Shown: positions 14,929 to 22,813, numbered from the stretch's first letter. The stretch: 26,629 nt of DNA from an uncultured Acetatifactor sp. (GCA_910586435.1 CAJUGT010000043.1:1-26629); one strand, 5' to 3'. Numbers and translations: made by a program. Notes: generated by a model not told the origin, from the letters alone.

Positions 14929-16332
14929 CTATCCCTGAAAGAGATACTTCATCACATCCTGGACCGTCCGCACTCCTATGATTTTTATCTTATTGCTGCG
15001 GCTGTTTTTCCCGCAGTCCTCCGCGCACACAAAGGGAAGAATGCATGTGTCAAAACCCAGTTTTTCCACTTCCGCCACACGCTGCCTTGCCATGCTCACC
15101 GCTCTGACTTCTCCGCTTAATCCCACTTCCCCGAACGCTACCAGTTTCGGATGAATGGTAATATTTTTGAAGCTTGAGAGCACCGCAATCACAATTCCAA
15201 GGTCAATGGCAGGTTCGGACAATTTGAGTCCTCCGGTTATATTGACATAAGCGTCACAGGAGGCTAGCTGTAACCCCAATCGCTTTTCCAATACGGCCAT
15301 GAGAAGATTGACCCTGTTAAAATCTGTCCCTATGGTCTGTCTGCGGGGAATTCCAAAATTGCTGTGGCACACCAGCGCCTGTATTTCCACCAGAAGCGGC
15401 CTTGTTCCTTCCATGGTACAGGCCACCACGGAGCCGCTGGCATTTTCCGGCCGACCGTTGAGCATGTATTCCGAGGCATTTTGCACCTCTTTTAACCCCT
15501 GTTCCCTCATTTCAAATACACCAATTTCATTGGTGGACCCAAAACGGTTCTTCACTCCCCGCAATATGCGATAAGACGCATGTTTATCCCCTTCAAAATA
15601 AAGCACTGTATCCACCATGTGCTCCAGGACACGGGGACCTGCTACAGTGCCCTCCTTTGTGACATGCCCCACAATAAAAATAGATACGCCAAGACCTTTG
15701 GCAAGCTGCAACAATATGCCCGTGGACTCCCTTACCTGTGACACACTGCCCGGCGCAGCGGAGACATTTTCGTTATACATGGTCTGAATGGAATCAATCA
15801 CCACTGCTTCCGGCTTCCGGCTGCGGATTACCTCCGAGATTTCATCCAGACTGGTCTCACACAGCAAATACATTTGAGAAGAGAAGTGACCGATTCTATC
15901 GGCCCGCATCTTAATCTGGGTCAAAGATTCCTCTCCGGATATGTACAATACTTTATGCCCGTTCCCTGACAGATTCCGGCAAACCTGCAAAAGCAATGTG
16001 GATTTACCGATTCCCGGATCACCTCCCACCAAAGTCAGGGAACCCTGTACAATGCCTCCCCCCAATACCCTGTCCAGCTCTCCTATACCCGTAGCCAACT
16101 TATCCTCTTCGTGTACCGTTACTTCCGAAAGTACGGCGGGAACCGCCTTTGCCTGCCTTCCGCCTGCCCCGGCCAAAGTCCCTCCCGCCGCTCCCTTATA
16201 AGGAGATTTGCTGACGGTTTCTTCCACAAATGTATTCCACCCTTTACAGCCAGGGCACTGTCCCATCCATTTGACGGATTCGTACCCACAACTCTGGCAG
16301 AAAAAAACCGTGGACGTTTTGCCCTTTGCCAT
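14929..16332 (-). CDS. radA: DNA repair protein RadA/Sms
   Basis: RadA is a RecA-like ATPase that promotes branch migration in homologous recombination and DNA repair. The 467-residue length is normal. An N-terminal zinc finger CQSCGYESVKWMGQCPGC (C12, C15, C26, C29) is followed by Walker A GGDPGIGKST (about 102-111), the RadA-specific KNRFG motif (about 258-262) and a C-terminal Lon-like domain (VNITGGLKLSEPAIDLGI; the Lon catalytic Ser is not expected in RadA). Everything is intact. AGAGAGG precedes the ATG. In many Firmicutes radA follows clpC; here one small gene of unknown function and a terminator stand between them. Confidence 0.97.
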   Translation of the reverse strand: MAKGKTSTVFFCQSCGYESVKWMGQCPGCKGWNTFVEETVSKSPYKGAAGGTLAGAGGRQAKAVPAVLSEVTVHEEDKLATGIGELDRVLGGGIVQGSLTLVGGDPGIGKSTLLLQVCRNLSGNGHKVLYISGEESLTQIKMRADRIGHFSSQMYLLCETSLDEISEVIRSRKPEAVVIDSIQTMYNENVSAAPGSVSQVRESTGILLQLAKGLGVSIFIVGHVTKEGTVAGPRVLEHMVDTVLYFEGDKHASYRILRGVKNRFGSTNEIGVFEMREQGLKEVQNASEYMLNGRPENASGSVVACTMEGTRPLLVEIQALVCHSNFGIPRRQTIGTDFNRVNLLMAVLEKRLGLQLASCDAYVNITGGLKLSEPAIDLGIVIAVLSSFKNITIHPKLVAFGEVGLSGEVRAVSMARQRVAEVEKLGFDTCILPFVCAEDCGKNSRSNKIKIIGVRTVQDVMKYLFQG

Positions 16333-16453
16333 TTTGACCTCTCTTCCTCTTCCGCCCTGGGAACTAACTTCTTCAGGCGCCTTTTGACATATTTCCTGTT
16401 ACGCCTCTGCCCAAAGCCCCAGCACAATCCATTTCCCGGGATGACAGGTTTGT

Positions 16454-16488
16454 AAAAATCAAGTAGGGAAAGTTTACCTTCCCCTACT
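16454..16488 (-). terminator. Terminator between the small unknown gene and radA
   Basis: AGTAGGGAAAG (16462-16472) and CTTCCCCTACT (16478-16488) form an 11-bp stem with one mismatch and a 5-nt loop. On the minus strand it is followed by TTGATTTTT. This suggests that radA is not simply read from the clpC side, although I could not identify a clear radA promoter in 16333-16453. Confidence 0.65.
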
Positions 16489-16582
16489 CACCTAAGTGGC
16501 TCTTGTGCCGCATTAGCGGCATACCCTCTGCACGGGCTTTGCGTAAATCACGCAGGAAAAGTCTCCTCTTCCCAATGCCCCA

Positions 16583-17002
16583 TCATCCGCCAATCTGCAC
16601 TATCTTCACCGGAACTTCATCGGCGGCTCCAAGCTCTGCGCTTAGAGACAATTTCCCTCCCAGCCCGGTCTTCATGGCCCCTGTACTCCGTCCGTCCACC
16701 AAAACCTCATATTCTTTGCCTTCGGTAAGTCCTATGGTAATCTGTGCGTCTTCATCGCCTTCCACAATAAATTCTACGCCCTGTTCCGTCTCCATAAAGT
16801 TCAGAACACTGGTCCCCGGCACAGATTCATAAAGGAACATGCCGTTTTTCTCCAGCTTTGTCATTTCATGAGAGGTCTTTACCTTAAGCAAATCCCCAGC
16901 ATGGCGAAAATCTTCCACTTTCGCCTTTTTTGTCAATTTGTGATTTCCGAAACTAATTGCGCCGTCAGCCTCACTGCGGATCAATTCCTCCACCACTGCC
17001 AT
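16583..17002 (-). CDS. Conserved-looking 139-aa protein of unknown function
   Basis: The start MAVVEELIRSEADGAISFGN is chosen because GGAGG lies 8 nt upstream; an in-frame ATG 11 codons earlier lacks such a site. The sequence is mostly beta-strand-like with short turns (FLYESVPGTSVLNFME; DAQITIGLTEGKEYEVLVDG; GGKLSLSAELG). It has no signal peptide, membrane helix or cysteine, so a soluble cytoplasmic protein is likely. I recall similar short Lachnospiraceae proteins sometimes carrying the label endosialidase. The length and lack of catalytic features do not support an enzyme of that kind. It lies between clpC and radA, with its own terminator downstream and an AT-rich TATAAT-containing stretch upstream near 17161-17176. 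Confidence 0.7.
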   Translation of the reverse strand: MAVVEELIRSEADGAISFGNHKLTKKAKVEDFRHAGDLLKVKTSHEMTKLEKNGMFLYESVPGTSVLNFMETEQGVEFIVEGDEDAQITIGLTEGKEYEVLVDGRSTGAMKTGLGGKLSLSAELGAADEVPVKIVQIGG

Positions 17003-17280
17003 CTGTTTGTCCTCCATTTCAGTTACATTGCGCACTGCCGGATGCCATTGAGTCTTCCTGAACCATATGATCGTCCACCTGTGTCACTGTTCAGTCCCTG
17101 ACCAGCAACTCCTGTGTTTCCATGGACTTCCGGCAGAGCGATAACCTGTTTTCTTCTGCAATTATAGTATAATATAAACCAGGTTCTTTTTCCACATTTT
17201 TTTATTTTTTGTATTCGGTTATAAGCCTGTTCCTGTTCCCTCAGTGCTGCCACAAGGTATTTTCACGCTTTTTTGCGCCA

Positions 17281-19731
17281 TCACTCCTCTTCCTTCTTCA
17301 CGGTAAAGTAGACCCTACCGTTTTTGAAGCCTGCCGTCACCGCATCTTTCTGCTGTACTTTTTTTGACAGAATCTCTTCTGCCAGCGCATCTTCCACCAC
17401 CGACTGAATGGCCCGTTTTAAAGGTCTGGCCCCCATTTTCGCATCGGCATATTTTTCTACCAAATGTTCCTTCAGCGCATTTGTCAGAGTCAGACTGATA
17501 TCCATCTGCTCCTCACAGCGTTTGTATAAATCGGACGCAAGCAGATTAACAATGGCCTTCATGTTTTCTTTATCCAGCTGATGGAATACGATAATATCAT
17601 CAATACGATTAATGAATTCCGGCTTAAAGCTGCGCTTTACCTCCTCCATAACCCCTGACTTCATTTTATCATAATCCCTCTTTGCGTCCCCCGCTGCGGC
17701 AAATCCAAGATTTTTAGGGTCCACAATGCGCTGTGCTCCCGCATTGGAAGTCATAATTAAAATGGTATTCTTAAAGCTGACCTTTCTTCCTTTTGAATCC
17801 GTAATATGCCCGTCATCCAGCACTTGCAGCAGTACGTTAAATACATCGGGATGGGCTTTTTCTATCTCGTCAAACAATACCACCGAATAGGGATTCCGGC
17901 GCACTTTCTCACTGAGCTGTCCCCCTTCTTCAAATCCCACATATCCGGGCGGCGAACCGATCATCTTGGAAACGGAGTGTCCCTCCATATACTCCGACAT
18001 ATCCACCCGTATGATGGCATCCTCCGATCCGAACATTGCCTCTGCCAATGCCTTGGAAAGCTCCGTCTTGCCCACACCGGTAGGCCCCAGGAACAGAAAA
18101 GAACCAATGGGTCTCCTGGGGTCCTTCAGCCCCACACGGCCCCGGCGCATTGCTTTTGCTACGGCTGTCACCGCCTCTTCCTGTCCTATGACTCTCTTGT
18201 GCAGAATGCCCTCCAGCTTCAGCAGGCGTTCGCTTTCCTTTTGTGCCAGCTTTTGCACCGGTATCTTTGTCCACATGGCAACCACTTCCTCAATCTCGTT
18301 TTCACCGATTGAGAATTTTCGGTTTGACTCCTGGCTCTCCGCGCGTTTCTTCATGCGTTGATACTTCTTCATCAACTCATCCTGATTGTGCTTGATTTCC
18401 ACCGCCTGTGAAAATGCCTCCATACGGATAGAACGCTCTATCTGCAAATCCATTTTTTTAATCTGGTCCAGAAGGTCTTTTTGCTTATCCGGCATATCTA
18501 CAGCCCGAAGCCTTGCGCTTGCCGCCGCCTCATCTATCAAATCAATGGCCTTATCCGGCAGATTCCGGTCATTGATATACCGGCTTGAAAGCCTTACCGC
18601 CGAAGCCACCGCCTCAGGTGTAATCGTCACCTGATGGTGTTCCTCATACTTCTTCTTGACACCATCCAGGATACGGATTGCCTCTTCCTCCGTGGGTTCT
18701 TCCACATTCACAGGCTGGAAACGGCGCTCAAGAGCGGCGTCTCTCTCAATGTATTTTCGATATTCGGCTATGGTAGTTGCCCCTATGAGCTGCAGCTCCC
18801 CCCTTGCCAGGGAAGGCTTTAAGATATTGGAAGCATCAATTGCGCCCTCTGCTCCTCCGGCGCCTATTAAAGTGTGAAGTTCATCCAGAAACAAAATAAC
18901 ATTGCCATCCTCTATGACTTCCCGAATCACTCTTTTTATTCTCTCTTCAAACTCCCCGCGATATTTGCTGCCGGCTACCATTCCCGACAAATCCAATGTC
19001 AGAACCCTTTTATCCTTCACTGTAAAAGGAACTTTCCCTTCCACAATGCGCTGTGCCAGTCCCTCCACCACAGCGGTCTTACCGACACCGGGTTCTCCAA
19101 TGAGACAGGGATTATTTTTGGTTCTCCGGCTGAGGATTTGAATCAGACGCCGAATCTCATCTTCTCTGCCAATCACCGGGTCCAATTGCCCCTCCCGTGC
19201 CATGGCGGTCAAATCCCGGCTGTACTGATTCAGGGCGCTTCCTTTTCCTTTTGCGGACGCTTTTCTGCCCAGATCCTCCTTATACAAATTGGCGTCCTGT
19301 CCGATTGCCACCAGTGTATCGGCATAAATTTTTTGTATATTGACACCCAGGGTATTCAGGAGACGGACCGCAACATTCTCGCCTTCTTTGATTAGAGCCA
19401 TAAGAATATGTTCCGTCCCCGTTTCTTTCTGCCCGAATCTGGCCGCCTGTCTGTGGGCTTCCTCCAGAACTTTCATTGCTCTGGGCGAATATCCCTCTCT
19501 TTCTTTCAGTCCCACACCGCCTTCAAAGGCAATTAACTCCTGTATCATCTCCTGAACCTGTGACAGTTCCACACCGTTATCCGTCAGAACTTTATGTGCC
19601 ACACCTGCCTGTTCCCTTAAGAGTCCTGCCAGGATATGCTCCGTCCCCACATATCCCTGTTTCAGTCGGCCGGCATACTTGGAAGCATGGCTTAATGCCT
19701 CCTGTGCCTTATCCGTAAACTGTGACTGCAT
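17281..19731 (-). CDS. clpC: ATP-dependent Clp protease ATPase subunit ClpC
   Basis: ClpC is a Hsp100 unfoldase that feeds proteins to ClpP. The 816-residue product has two N-terminal Clp repeats (about 1-145), then AAA1 with Walker A GEPGVGKT near 213 and Walker B LFLDELH. A middle coiled domain (about 400-480, IKHNQDELMKKYQRM) separates AAA1 from AAA2, which has Walker A GPTGVGKT near 550 and a GYVG pore loop. A D2 C-terminal domain ends the chain. I choose the ATG at 19731, which has AGGAGG 8 nt upstream; the ATG two codons earlier sits too close. Unlike in Bacillus, no ctsR-mcsA-mcsB precede it, and no CtsR heptad operator or CIRCE site was seen. Directly upstream are two palindromic repeat elements, one of which duplicates the clpC start region. 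Confidence 0.97.
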   Translation of the reverse strand: MQSQFTDKAQEALSHASKYAGRLKQGYVGTEHILAGLLREQAGVAHKVLTDNGVELSQVQEMIQELIAFEGGVGLKEREGYSPRAMKVLEEAHRQAARFGQKETGTEHILMALIKEGENVAVRLLNTLGVNIQKIYADTLVAIGQDANLYKEDLGRKASAKGKGSALNQYSRDLTAMAREGQLDPVIGREDEIRRLIQILSRRTKNNPCLIGEPGVGKTAVVEGLAQRIVEGKVPFTVKDKRVLTLDLSGMVAGSKYRGEFEERIKRVIREVIEDGNVILFLDELHTLIGAGGAEGAIDASNILKPSLARGELQLIGATTIAEYRKYIERDAALERRFQPVNVEEPTEEEAIRILDGVKKKYEEHHQVTITPEAVASAVRLSSRYINDRNLPDKAIDLIDEAAASARLRAVDMPDKQKDLLDQIKKMDLQIERSIRMEAFSQAVEIKHNQDELMKKYQRMKKRAESQESNRKFSIGENEIEEVVAMWTKIPVQKLAQKESERLLKLEGILHKRVIGQEEAVTAVAKAMRRGRVGLKDPRRPIGSFLFLGPTGVGKTELSKALAEAMFGSEDAIIRVDMSEYMEGHSVSKMIGSPPGYVGFEEGGQLSEKVRRNPYSVVLFDEIEKAHPDVFNVLLQVLDDGHITDSKGRKVSFKNTILIMTSNAGAQRIVDPKNLGFAAAGDAKRDYDKMKSGVMEEVKRSFKPEFINRIDDIIVFHQLDKENMKAIVNLLASDLYKRCEEQMDISLTLTNALKEHLVEKYADAKMGARPLKRAIQSVVEDALAEEILSKKVQQKDAVTAGFKNGRVYFTVKKEEE

Positions 19732-19752
19732 TTTCATATCCTCCTGTTCCAG
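19718..19752. repeat. Direct repeat copy 1, overlapping clpC start
   Basis: A 35-bp segment covering the clpC SD and first codons. It recurs at 19852-19886 with three mismatches (32/35 identical), offset by 134 bp. This copy keeps a functional AGGAGG. Confidence 0.85.
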
Positions 19753-19853
19753 TCCCGTCTCTACATTTCAGTGCCTCTGCAATGGAAGGGTTGTTCAGCC
19801 GCTGATGCGTCTGAAAACCCTTCCGGGCACTTTCATTCCGAGACTGTTTTTAA
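19747..19853 (-). repeat. Palindromic leader element copy A, before clpC
   Basis: In transcript orientation it starts TTAAAAACAGTCTCGG and ends a few bases before the clpC SD. Nested stems: GTCTC 19757-19761 with GAGAC 19840-19844; AGTGCC 19770-19775 with GGCACT 19826-19831; GGAAGGGTT 19784-19792 with AACCCTTCC 19816-19824; then TTCAG/CTGAA and CGC/GCG closing a TGAT loop. It is strongly similar to the purE copy, with differences in loops and a compensatory pair in the AGTGCC stem. Confidence 0.85.
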
Positions 19854-19886
19854 CTGTGACTGCATTTCCATATTATCCTGTTCCAG
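19852..19886. repeat. Direct repeat copy 2, decayed clpC start duplicate
   Basis: This near-copy of the clpC SD and first codons lies between repeat elements A and B. Its SD has changed to AGGATA. An ATG in it opens a short frame (MEMQSQLKTVSE, then stop), mimicking the ClpC N terminus for the first residues. It is a relic of a tandem duplication of element plus gene start. Confidence 0.8.
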
Positions 19887-20030
19887 TTCCCGCTTGCGGG
19901 AACTTGTTCCGGTCTCTGCACTTCGGCACCCTATCCATGGAAGAAAATTTCATCTGCAAAAACTCAGCCGAAATTTCCTTCCATGTGTCTGAAAGACACA
20001 TGGCGCCCCCGTTCCGAGACTGTTTTTAAA
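19881..20030 (-). repeat. Palindromic leader element copy B, before clpC
   Basis: A longer variant of the family. In transcript orientation: TTTAAAAACAGTCTCGG, then a perfect 10-bp hairpin CCATGTGTCT/AGACACATGG with a 3-nt loop, a GGAAGGAAATTTC/GAAATTTTCTTCC pair, GGTGCC, GAGAC, and an extra perfect hairpin AGTTCCCGC-tt-GCGGGAACT at the SD-proximal end. With copy A it fills the roughly 370-bp gap between the GntR gene and clpC; the remaining 20031-20101 shows nothing clear. Confidence 0.8.
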
Positions 20031-20101
20031 TTTCCTCTTGACATTTCTTTGTTGGACTATTCCTGTACCGCATCCGCCAGGCATTATTTTGGGGGGACAG
20101 T

Positions 20102-20488
20102 CTATTCCCCCTCTGTCTCTATAGTATAACTATCATAGATTTCTTCTATTAGTTCATGAATCTCTTCCTTGGAAATATTTTTACAGCTGCTTTTGGCCAA
20201 TATCACCTGAAGTTCTTTTTTCAGTTCAGCCAATGTCCTTATCCTGTCAACATCAATGGCCACCACTGCGCCTCTTCTGCGATCAACTTTTACATACCCC
20301 TCCTGTTTTAACACAGTATATGCTTTGTTGACCGTATGCATATTAATGCCAATGGAATCTGCCAACTGCCGGACACTGGGAAGGGAATCACCCTCATGGA
20401 ACTGGGAAGTTGCTATCCCCAGTATAATCTGGTTACGCAGCTGAAGATACAAGGCTTCATCACTGTTAAAATCTATTTCTATTACCAT
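20102..20488 (-). CDS. GntR-family regulator, YtrA type
   Basis: The 128-residue protein has an N-terminal winged helix: LYLQLRNQIILGIATSQF, then the core DSLPSVRQLADSIGINMHTV, then NKAYTVLKQEGYVKVDRRRGAVV. A short C-terminal helical tail (about 80-128) replaces a full ligand-binding domain. That size and layout define the YtrA subfamily of GntR regulators, which usually control a neighbouring ABC transporter. No transporter lies next to it here, so the target is unknown. It is a single-gene unit: its own promoter is upstream, and the clpC leader region follows. Its promoter overlaps a TGGTTG direct repeat that may be its operator (inference). An AGGGG lies 8 nt before the ATG. Confidence 0.9.
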   Translation of the reverse strand: MVIEIDFNSDEALYLQLRNQIILGIATSQFHEGDSLPSVRQLADSIGINMHTVNKAYTVLKQEGYVKVDRRRGAVVAIDVDRIRTLAELKKELQVILAKSSCKNISKEEIHELIEEIYDSYTIETEGE

Positions 20489-20524
20489 GAAATATCCCCT
20501 TTCCCATGCATTTTATTCCGTATA

Positions 20525-20553
20525 ATCATAGACCAACCATCTGGGACTGTCAA
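20525..20553 (-). promoter_or_regulatory. Sigma-A promoter of the GntR regulator gene
   Basis: TTGACA (20553-20548), a 17-nt spacer and TATGAT (20530-20525) on the minus strand. TGGTTG occurs twice, just before the -35 and inside the spacer, a possible autoregulatory operator. Confidence 0.75.
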
Positions 20554-20632
20554 CCAATGACATAAAAAGTTTAGATGTTTTTTAGAAATCCCAGAGGGTT
20601 CTTCCGGCACTTGCGTAAACTGTTACGACAAA

Positions 20633-20670
20633 GCAGGGACATCCCTTACTGCATAAGGGATAATCCCTGC
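20633..20670 (-). terminator. Strong hairpin after the SH3b protein gene
   Basis: On the minus strand GCAGGGA-tt-ATCCCTTA pairs with TAAGGGAT-g-TCCCTGC around a 5-nt loop (15 bp in all). The following tract is only TTTGTC, so termination may be partial. It lies 24 nt after the stop codon and ends the purine-linked gene group. Confidence 0.6.
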
Positions 20671-20694
20671 CTTAAATCCATGGATTTCGTATGG

Positions 20695-22278
20695 TTATTG
20701 TTCCTCATCGTAATTCAGAAATCCCAGTTCAAATTCTTCCTCTTCATCAGCCATAAAGTTTTTCGCCTGCCATCCCTGCGCCTGCTGACCGCTTCTGCGC
20801 TGTGTACCTTCCGCATCCTCCTGCGCCTGTTGTACAGGTCTGGCACTTTGAGGTACCCCCATAGGACGCTGCGCTCTCTGGCCCTGATCCACACTCTGTC
20901 TCTGGCCCGGCATTCCTGGCACTCTTTGTCTTTGCGGCTCAGGCTGCCTCCTCTCATCCTGAGACATACGCTGCCCCTGAGACACAGGCTGTCTTCTCTC
21001 TTCCTGAGACATGCGCTGGCCCTGGGAGACAGGCTGTCTTCTCTCTTCCTGAGACATGCGCTGGCCCTGGGAGACAGGCTGCCTTCTCTCTTCCTGAGAC
21101 ATGCGCTGGCCCTGGGACATGGGCTGTCTTCTCTCTTCCTGGGGCATGCGCTGGCCCTGGGCCCTTGTCCCCTGACTTGCTCCCTGCCTTTGGGATGTTC
21201 CGGCATTTTTCTGATTCAATCCCTGCTGCCTGCCGCCTGCATTCCTGGGCTGCTGAGACTCCACACCACCAACGGCATGAAGGGTTCTCTGTCCTCCGCC
21301 CTGGCTTGCGGCTTTCCTTCTTCGGAGTGTATCATTTTCCACTTCACTGAAATATGCCGCATCCATCATATCCTTGATTTTGAATACCAGAAACGCAATT
21401 CCCGCCACAGCTCCTACCAACAGGAATACCAACACTATAATAATAATCTTTTGATTCTTTTCCGATTTTGCCAGTTCTTCATACATTGTGGCATATGTAT
21501 TGGCATTCTCCATGGATTCAAACAATGTATCAATCTTATAGGCCTCATTGGTAGCCGTGTTATAGAGGTGCCATTCCCCTTCCCACAAAGTGGTATCGTA
21601 TGGTTTATCCGGCTGTGCGGGTTCCTGGGGTTCATCCGGATTTGCCGGAGGCGCGTCCGGCGTCACAGGACTTAAATCTCCCGCCAATGTCACATAGTCC
21701 GAACGGATAAAACCATTCACCTCTGACTCACCGGAATTGTAATTAACCTGATACCACACGCTTCCATCCGCATCCGTGGCATCCCCTGTTACCGTCAAAA
21801 CCAGTCCGTTGGGAACTTCGACTACTATCTGACTCGAAACAGAAGCATTGGAGCGAATCCTTCCCGAATCCCTTGTAACAGTGGCACTGACTGGATTCAA
21901 AGGACGAACATCCACAGGGGGAACATCATTGCCCCCCGGCTCTCCTTCTCCGGAAGGAGGAACTTCTCCTGTGACCTCCAGCAAATCCGAACGAATATAC
22001 CCTGTCACCTTATCGGTCTTTACCTCATACCAGACCTTGCCATCTGCACCGTTTACCTGGCCCACAACTGTTACCACTTCACCGTTCTGGGCACCTCCCA
22101 CCACATCGCTGCTGGTGCTTGCCTCTTTTCTGATTTTCGCGCTGCGGGCCGTCACTTTGCCCTGACTTTCAGCATGGCTTACAAATACCCAAAACAGTCC
22201 AAACATTGCTACCAACACCAGCGTAAACACTCCCAGCAATAGCCTTTCCTTTAGTTTTCCTGCACACTCTCTTCTCAT
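20695..22278 (-). CDS. Membrane protein with two SH3b domains and repeat tail
   Basis: The 527-residue protein starts with a membrane segment or signal anchor (about 13-33). Two bacterial SH3 domains follow (39-103 and 130-197), both with the pattern R.. AS.SS..V....NG..... and ending GYIRSD or GFIRSD. A Pro-rich linker, a second membrane helix (278-299) and a long Gln/Arg-rich C-terminal tail complete it. SH3b domains outside the membrane often bind cell-wall peptidoglycan. The tail would then be cytoplasmic. It contains five 15-residue repeats (QRMSQEERRQPVSQG type, about 373-447) and ends with an acidic stretch (ADEEEEFELGFLNYDEEQ). It follows the zinc-ribbon gene by 29 nt with GGAG before its ATG. 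The specific function is unknown. Confidence 0.8.
   Translation of the reverse strand: MRRECAGKLKERLLLGVFTLVLVAMFGLFWVFVSHAESQGKVTARSAKIRKEASTSSDVVGGAQNGEVVTVVGQVNGADGKVWYEVKTDKVTGYIRSDLLEVTGEVPPSGEGEPGGNDVPPVDVRPLNPVSATVTRDSGRIRSNASVSSQIVVEVPNGLVLTVTGDATDADGSVWYQVNYNSGESEVNGFIRSDYVTLAGDLSPVTPDAPPANPDEPQEPAQPDKPYDTTLWEGEWHLYNTATNEAYKIDTLFESMENANTYATMYEELAKSEKNQKIIIIVLVFLLVGAVAGIAFLVFKIKDMMDAAYFSEVENDTLRRRKAASQGGGQRTLHAVGGVESQQPRNAGGRQQGLNQKNAGTSQRQGASQGTRAQGQRMPQEERRQPMSQGQRMSQEERRQPVSQGQRMSQEERRQPVSQGQRMSQEERRQPVSQGQRMSQDERRQPEPQRQRVPGMPGQRQSVDQGQRAQRPMGVPQSARPVQQAQEDAEGTQRRSGQQAQGWQAKNFMADEEEEFELGFLNYDEEQ
20941..21160. repeat. 45-bp tandem repeat inside the SH3b protein gene
   Basis: The marker CCTGAGACAT recurs at 20958, 21003, 21048 and 21093, and in altered form at 21138: exactly 45 bp apart, thus in frame. 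The central copies are nearly identical. Because the period is a multiple of three, changes in copy number would lengthen or shorten the tail without a frameshift. Confidence 0.9.
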
Positions 22279-22307
22279 CGTCTATTCTCCGCTTTCTGTT
22301 TTCCGCC

Positions 22308-22766
22308 TTAGCTTTCTCGCCTGAATCTTTTCTGTCCTTCACCGGATCTCTGCTCCATGCCAAAACCATGATCTTTCTTATGCAAGCCTTCCCTCTGCTG
22401 CTCCTCCAGTTTTCGATGTACTTTAACCTCACATTCCGGACAATACTGCCCCGAACGAATTGTCTTTCCACAGATTTCACATCGCAAAAATGTCTTAGAT
22501 CCTTCCGCCACTTCAATCCTGCCATCTTTCAGCAGGCGCCGTATGGTACGCTGAGACACGCCAACCGCTTCTTCTATCTGTGCCGCGTTAGCGCCTCTGT
22601 GTTCTTCAATATACATCCTTACCTTTCCATAGTCATCATAATCCACAAATTCACAATCCTCACACTGATATTCACCCACACCCTTGAATACCATAACGCC
22701 CCCGCACATTTTGCATACACGCGGAATATTGTAAAGCTCTATGGAACCTAAATTTCCCCTTTCCAT
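22308..22766 (-). CDS. Zinc-ribbon/HTH protein, YvyF-like
   Basis: The 152-residue protein has an N-terminal zinc ribbon (C18, C21, C35, C38), a helix-turn-helix (about 57-85: ANAAQIEEAVGVSQRTIRRL) and a second Cys4 ribbon (C96, C99, C109, C112). A basic C-terminal tail follows. This layout matches the YvyF family found in Bacillus flagellar/late-competence regions. No flagellar genes are visible here, so that link is by resemblance only; a transcriptional or RNA-binding role is possible. The start is chosen for GGGAGG 7 nt upstream; an ATG 7 codons earlier lacks it. It sits 47 nt after purD with no terminator and is followed by the SH3b membrane protein gene. Confidence 0.75.
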   Translation of the reverse strand: MERGNLGSIELYNIPRVCKMCGGVMVFKGVGEYQCEDCEFVDYDDYGKVRMYIEEHRGANAAQIEEAVGVSQRTIRRLLKDGRIEVAEGSKTFLRCEICGKTIRSGQYCPECEVKVHRKLEEQQREGLHKKDHGFGMEQRSGEGQKRFRRES

Positions 22767-22813
22767 ACCAATACCTCCCTTACTCATATCTTCGTGCTTC
22801 CTTGCAAGCTAAA

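Noticed and set aside
16119..16427. A minus-strand 102-codon frame overlapping the radA start
   Set aside because: It overlaps the conserved radA N terminus in another frame, is very basic, and lacks an SD.
16500..16560. Small stem-loops TGCCGC/GCGGCA and TGCGT/ACGCA after the 139-aa gene
   Set aside because: They are short, lack T tracts and have no repeated counterpart clear enough to call a feature; the real terminator is at 16454-16488.
17161..17176. TATAAT/TATATT sequences as a promoter for the 139-aa gene
   Set aside because: No acceptable -35 hexamer is present at 16-18 nt, so only an AT-rich stretch can be stated.
17023..17253. A 76-codon minus-strand frame between clpC and the 139-aa gene
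   Set aside because: It has no ribosome binding site, an unlikely composition, and crosses the AT-rich promoter-like stretch. Probably chance.
19747..20030. CRISPR array or insertion sequence for the repeats upstream of clpC
   Set aside because: The units are not evenly spaced short repeats with unique spacers, and there is no transposase or cas gene. The units are nested palindromes.
20575..21675. A 366-codon plus-strand open frame with LALGDRLSSLFLRH repeats
   Set aside because: It is the antisense of the SH3b protein gene. Its repeats are just the reverse reading of the 45-bp coding repeats, and it has no SD.
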